64,000 nucleotides of DNA, taken from positions 1-64,000 of the forward strand of contig WLKQ01000001.1 of the NCBI GenBank assembly GCA_009701185.1. Reading direction: 5' to 3'. How positions within the stretch are numbered: the first letter of the stretch is position 1; every line of letters starts with the position of its first letter. Below the pieces are notes generated by a model. That model was not told the DNA's origin, ran no database searches, and saw only the letters and a list, made by a program, of their open reading frames with translations. Shown piece after piece: positions 62,077 through 64,000 of this stretch. The DNA is from Actinomycetota bacterium (GTDB lineage: Bacteria; Actinomycetota; Actinomycetes; Nanopelagicales; Nanopelagicaceae). A program made the position numbers and the translations under genes.

Positions 62077-62277
62077 ATGTCACAGGATCTTGCTAGTCAA
62101 TTTCAAGCCCTGATTGGTAAGCGGGTAACGATTCGATTGCATGATGAAGGCTCAGGCTTTCGCGACATAGTTGGCTTTCTTGAAAGCCCTACATCCTTAA
62201 GAAATCGGCATGGCCAGCTCATCGAGTTCTCATACAGTGAGATTTTTATTTGGCGTGAGGTTATTGCGAAAGCTTAA
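62077..62277 (+). CDS. small protein resembling N-terminal SH3-like domain of actinobacterial GNAT proteins
   Basis: 66 aa: LIGKRVTIRLHDEGSGFRDIVGFLES...; located between fdxA and the mshB block. Confidence 0.6.
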   Translation: MSQDLASQFQALIGKRVTIRLHDEGSGFRDIVGFLESPTSLRNRHGQLIEFSYSEIFIWREVIAKA

Positions 62278-62286
62278 AACTTTACT

Positions 62287-62598
62287 TTATGCAGGAAGCA
62301 GCACGGCTAGAACTAGACAGAGAACGCCTAAGTTTAAGAACGAGATTCCTATACGACTTCCCTCGATTAAAAACTCCTGACCCATCCCCGGAAACCCTGC
62401 GCGCACTATGACAAACATCCATGCAAGGGCTGCGATTGTTCTATAGGCCCTGCCTCCCCACCTTCGGCCAATTGCCCAAATTCCAGCAACGGTAGAGATC
62501 AAAGCAAGTGCTAATCCAACTGGTGGAAGCGAAGAATGTACAAGAACGGATCCAAGTCCTAATACGGAACCAATAACGAATGAGTACAACAGACGCAT
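62287..62598 (-). CDS. DUF6113-like small membrane protein
   Basis: 103 aa, about four hydrophobic helices, directly downstream of mshB-like gene. Confidence 0.68.
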   Translation of the reverse strand: MRLLYSFVIGSVLGLGSVLVHSSLPPVGLALALISTVAGIWAIGRRWGGRAYRTIAALAWMFVIVRAGFPGMGQEFLIEGSRIGISFLNLGVLCLVLAVLLPA

Positions 62599-63450
62599 TT
62601 AAAGAACTACTCCTGCGGTTAAATCACTCTCTCGACCCTGTTCATCAAATGGAGCAGATTTTTCACCTTTAACAAGTGTGTAGTACTCATGTCCCCACAC
62701 TTGAAGACCTAAATTATTTGAGAGAGCAAAGAATGGCCCATCGACTGCTATCTGTGTCTCATGTGCCTTCATTGCTAACATCTTTTGTTCTACATAATCA
62801 TTACCATCGATTAACGTTGTAACAAATGAATCATCTTTAGCAAAAGGAATGTCATCAACATTGTCAGAACCAAAGAAATCCGAACCCAGCTCTTTCATCG
62901 CTTCCATTCCTGCAGCAATAACCGACTTTGGCATCGTGTTCCAATAGATTTTTTGAATCTCCCACTGTGAAAGTTCGCTGGCTCTCATCGCTACTCGATG
63001 GGCTTGTATGTGATCTGGATGCCCATAACCACCGATTTCATCATAAGTAATGAGAATATGTGGTTTTACTTCTTCGATGACTTTCACTAACAAGGCCGCG
63101 GCTATATCTACATCAACTTGCCAAAAAACATCTGGCCTCTCATTCTGAGGCATACCCATCATTCCGCTATCTCGATAGTGAGCTAAAAACCTGTGATCAC
63201 TTACGCCTAATGCCTTCATTGCTGCCTTAAGTTCGATTTCTCGATGTGCGCCAAGTTGATCTTCATGGGTGCTGGCTAAGTGCGATAGGCCAGGAACAAG
63301 AATCTCTCCCTCTTCTCCGCGCGTACACGTTATTAAAGTAACGTCGGCTCCACGATCAGCGTAAAGCGCCATCGTTGCACCGTTATTAATAGTCTCATCA
63401 TCAGGATGAGCGTGCACGAGCAGAATTCGATAACCTGCATATTTCTTCAT
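62599..63450 (-). CDS. mshB: PIG-L deacetylase (MshB/Mca mycothiol family)
   Basis: ILLVHAHPDDETINNGATMALYADRGADVTLITCTRGEEGE; YGHPDHIQAH; start 63450. Confidence 0.9.
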   Translation of the reverse strand: MKKYAGYRILLVHAHPDDETINNGATMALYADRGADVTLITCTRGEEGEILVPGLSHLASTHEDQLGAHREIELKAAMKALGVSDHRFLAHYRDSGMMGMPQNERPDVFWQVDVDIAAALLVKVIEEVKPHILITYDEIGGYGHPDHIQAHRVAMRASELSQWEIQKIYWNTMPKSVIAAGMEAMKELGSDFFGSDNVDDIPFAKDDSFVTTLIDGNDYVEQKMLAMKAHETQIAVDGPFFALSNNLGLQVWGHEYYTLVKGEKSAPFDEQGRESDLTAGVVL

Positions 63451-64000
63451 TAATACGCTCCTAGCTCTGGCTGAATATGTGCAATCCAAGAAAGTATTCC
63501 ACCCTCTACGTGTCTGACGTTTGTGTATCCCTGAGACTTAAGAATATCTAAAGCCGTCGCTGAACGAATTCCAGCCTTACAGTACAAAATTATCTCACGC
63601 TCCCTTGGAAGCGACGCCAATGCACGTCCCTCAAAAAAACTACTCAAGGGCATTAAATGTGAATCTGGGATGCGTACTAATTCATACTCGTAAGGTTGGC
63701 GAACATCTACTAATAAGAAATCTCTGCCATTTTCAATAAAATCTTTTAACTCATATACTGAAATCTCATCTTCTATAGTGCTCGCACAAAACGCTTCATA
63801 ATCATCTAGTAGGCCCACTTGTTGAGGATTGTCGCTACAGAGAACGCAGTGAGGATCTTTTTTAATTTGAATCTTTTCAAAACTCGTATTCAAAGCGTTA
63901 TAAATTATTAAATTCCCAACGATGGGTGTACCTATACCGGTAATGATCTTTATTGCCTCGGTTGCTTGAATAGCTCCAATGGATGCACACAGAACCCCGA
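63450..64000 (-). CDS. moeZ: MoeB/ThiF-type adenylyltransferase C-terminus with rhodanese domain (MoeZ-like), 5' truncated by window edge
   Basis: Frame continues past the ORF-track start to the edge: GVLCASIGAIQATEAIKIITGIGTPIVGNLIIYNALNTSFEKI; rhodanese LLVDVRQPYEYELVRIPDS...ILYCKAGIRS. Confidence 0.88.
   Translation of the reverse strand, partial: GVLCASIGAIQATEAIKIITGIGTPIVGNLIIYNALNTSFEKIQIKKDPHCVLCSDNPQQVGLLDDYEAFCASTIEDEISVYELKDFIENGRDFLLVDVRQPYEYELVRIPDSHLMPLSSFFEGRALASLPREREIILYCKAGIRSATALDILKSQGYTNVRHVEGGILSWIAHIQPELGAY

Overview
This window reads as a gene-dense, AT-leaning actinobacterial chromosome segment. WhiB regulators, MtrAB, a MshB-like deacetylase, PdtaS and a SecA locus are present, and intergenic gaps are mostly very short. 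Together these fit a streamlined freshwater actinobacterium (acI/Nanopelagicales-like); that lineage is an inference, not tested. I support about 70 protein genes and 4 tRNAs: Arg-TCT, His-GTG, Lys-CTT and Arg-CCG. I saw no IS element, prophage, CRISPR array or rRNA. The content is mostly core: rpiB, trmB, pepN, ettA, orn, ppa, amt-glnB, pckG, argG, metB-like, msrA/B, secA, mtrAB, ahcY, manB/manC, dapC, fdxA, mshB. I found no clear new multi-gene system. The items most worth a second look are: (1) a leader with mutually exclusive hairpins and an 8-codon mini-ORF whose stop overlaps the start of an orphan polytopic membrane protein (20943-21013); (2) an oligoribonuclease gene starting 1 nt after a tRNA-Arg; (3) a truncated collagen-like gene at the left edge, missed by the ORF track, with a potentially structured leader; (4) a repeat-stalked secreted HEFTH metallopeptidase-like protein; (5) perfect palindromes in both whiB promoters; (6) a CpaE/MinD-like protein lacking the P-loop lysine; (7) an arsenate reductase-aquaporin pair; and (8) gene losses relative to the canonical mtrAB-secA neighbourhood.
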